The position numbers and the translations under genes are program-made. Shown here in pieces: positions 5,861 through 6,096 of a stretch of DNA of 6,096 nt. Under the pieces are notes generated by a model. It was not told the origin of the DNA. It made no database searches and worked only from the letters and a program-made list of their open reading frames with translations. The first letter of the stretch is position 1. Every line of letters begins with the position of its first letter. The stretch covers positions 1 to 6,096 of the forward strand of contig CAYSKJ010000182.1 of NCBI GenBank assembly GCA_964431655.1. The letters run 5' to 3'. This DNA is from CAYMEV01 sp964431655 [NCBI: uncultured bacterium]. GTDB lineage: Bacteria > CAYMEV01.

Positions 5861-6096
5861 TCAATATTCAAATTCAAATCCTAATATGCCTCCCCAGTAA
5901 TTCTCAATGCTTATATTCTTTACTTCTCCCTGCCTGAGTATCTGAAGATCAATGAAAGCATCGGAATTTCTGATTAGCTCCAGGCAATAGCTGAAGTTAT
6001 ATACTTTCTGTCCATTGACCCTGATAATTTCATCACCGGCTTTCAGCCCGCCATAATCAGCATAGCTTCCGGGTATTACATTTTTTACTGCCATGT
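5861..6096 (-). CDS. PDZ-domain protein, C-terminal part (start probably beyond right edge)
   Basis: About 78 residues are readable before the TGA at 5863-5861. They contain most of a bacterial PDZ domain: NVIPGSYADYGGLKAGDEII, then VNGQKVYNF, a helix (CLELIRNS) and the closing strands DLQILRQG and KNISIE. PDZ domains bind exposed peptide C-termini or regulate attached proteases. The strand and carboxylate-binding loop that open such domains are missing and should lie upstream. An ATG at 6094 exists, but only two bases precede it, so whether it is a true start or an internal methionine cannot be judged. The tail YWGGILGFEFEY resembles the end of the PDZ module at the front of DUF512 radical-SAM-like proteins, but here a stop follows at once. 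Alternatives are the C-terminus of a PDZ-bearing serine or site-2 protease. The protein's overall function is unresolved. Confidence 0.7.
   Translation of the reverse strand, partial: MAVKNVIPGSYADYGGLKAGDEIIRVNGQKVYNFSYCLELIRNSDAFIDLQILRQGEVKNISIENYWGGILGFEFEY

Noticed and set aside
1-6096. A CRISPR array, tRNA/rRNA gene, insertion sequence, phage or defence island
   Set aside because: No regular spacer-repeat structure outside the lipoprotein coding repeats, no RNA gene signatures, and no transposase, integrase or defence-type genes were seen.

Overview
The window looks like chromosomal DNA from a low-to-moderate GC, Gram-positive-type anaerobe, most plausibly a member of the Clostridia. 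Pointers are the AGGAGG-type ribosome binding sites, two near-perfect sigma-A promoters (TTGACA-17-TATAAT and TTGACA-17-GATAAT), frequent AGA/AGG/ATA codons, a lipoprotein signal peptide, and a fermentative acetate kinase. This placement is inference; no rRNA or marker gene is present.

From left to right: (1) a minus-strand Ski2/Mtr4-like DExH RNA helicase (1-1561), whose C-terminus lies beyond the left edge; (2) a divergent intergenic region with promoters facing both ways; (3) a complete plus-strand acetate kinase, ackA (1760-2956); (4) a convergent minus-strand gene (2990-4636) for a secreted lipoprotein made almost wholly of 13 tandem beta-propeller-type repeats of about 39 residues; (5) a second divergent intergenic region with a strong promoter for the lipoprotein and a dyad element; (6) a plus-strand EamA/DMT-family ten-helix transporter starting at TTG (4913-5809); (7) the end of a minus-strand gene encoding a PDZ domain (5861-right edge).

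The genes alternate in strand (-,+,-,+,-), so each is probably its own transcription unit and no operon or shared pathway is visible. AckA would interconvert acetyl phosphate and acetate with ATP, but its usual partner pta is not adjacent. The lipoprotein, transporter and PDZ protein all belong to the envelope, but nothing in the sequence ties them into one system.

I do not see a convincing new multi-gene system. The points most worth a second look are the 13-repeat lipoprotein with its strict 117-nt DNA period, a possible AUA start for the helicase, the dyad in the 4637-4912 spacer, and the PDZ fragment whose end resembles the N-terminal module of longer DUF512-type proteins but then stops.
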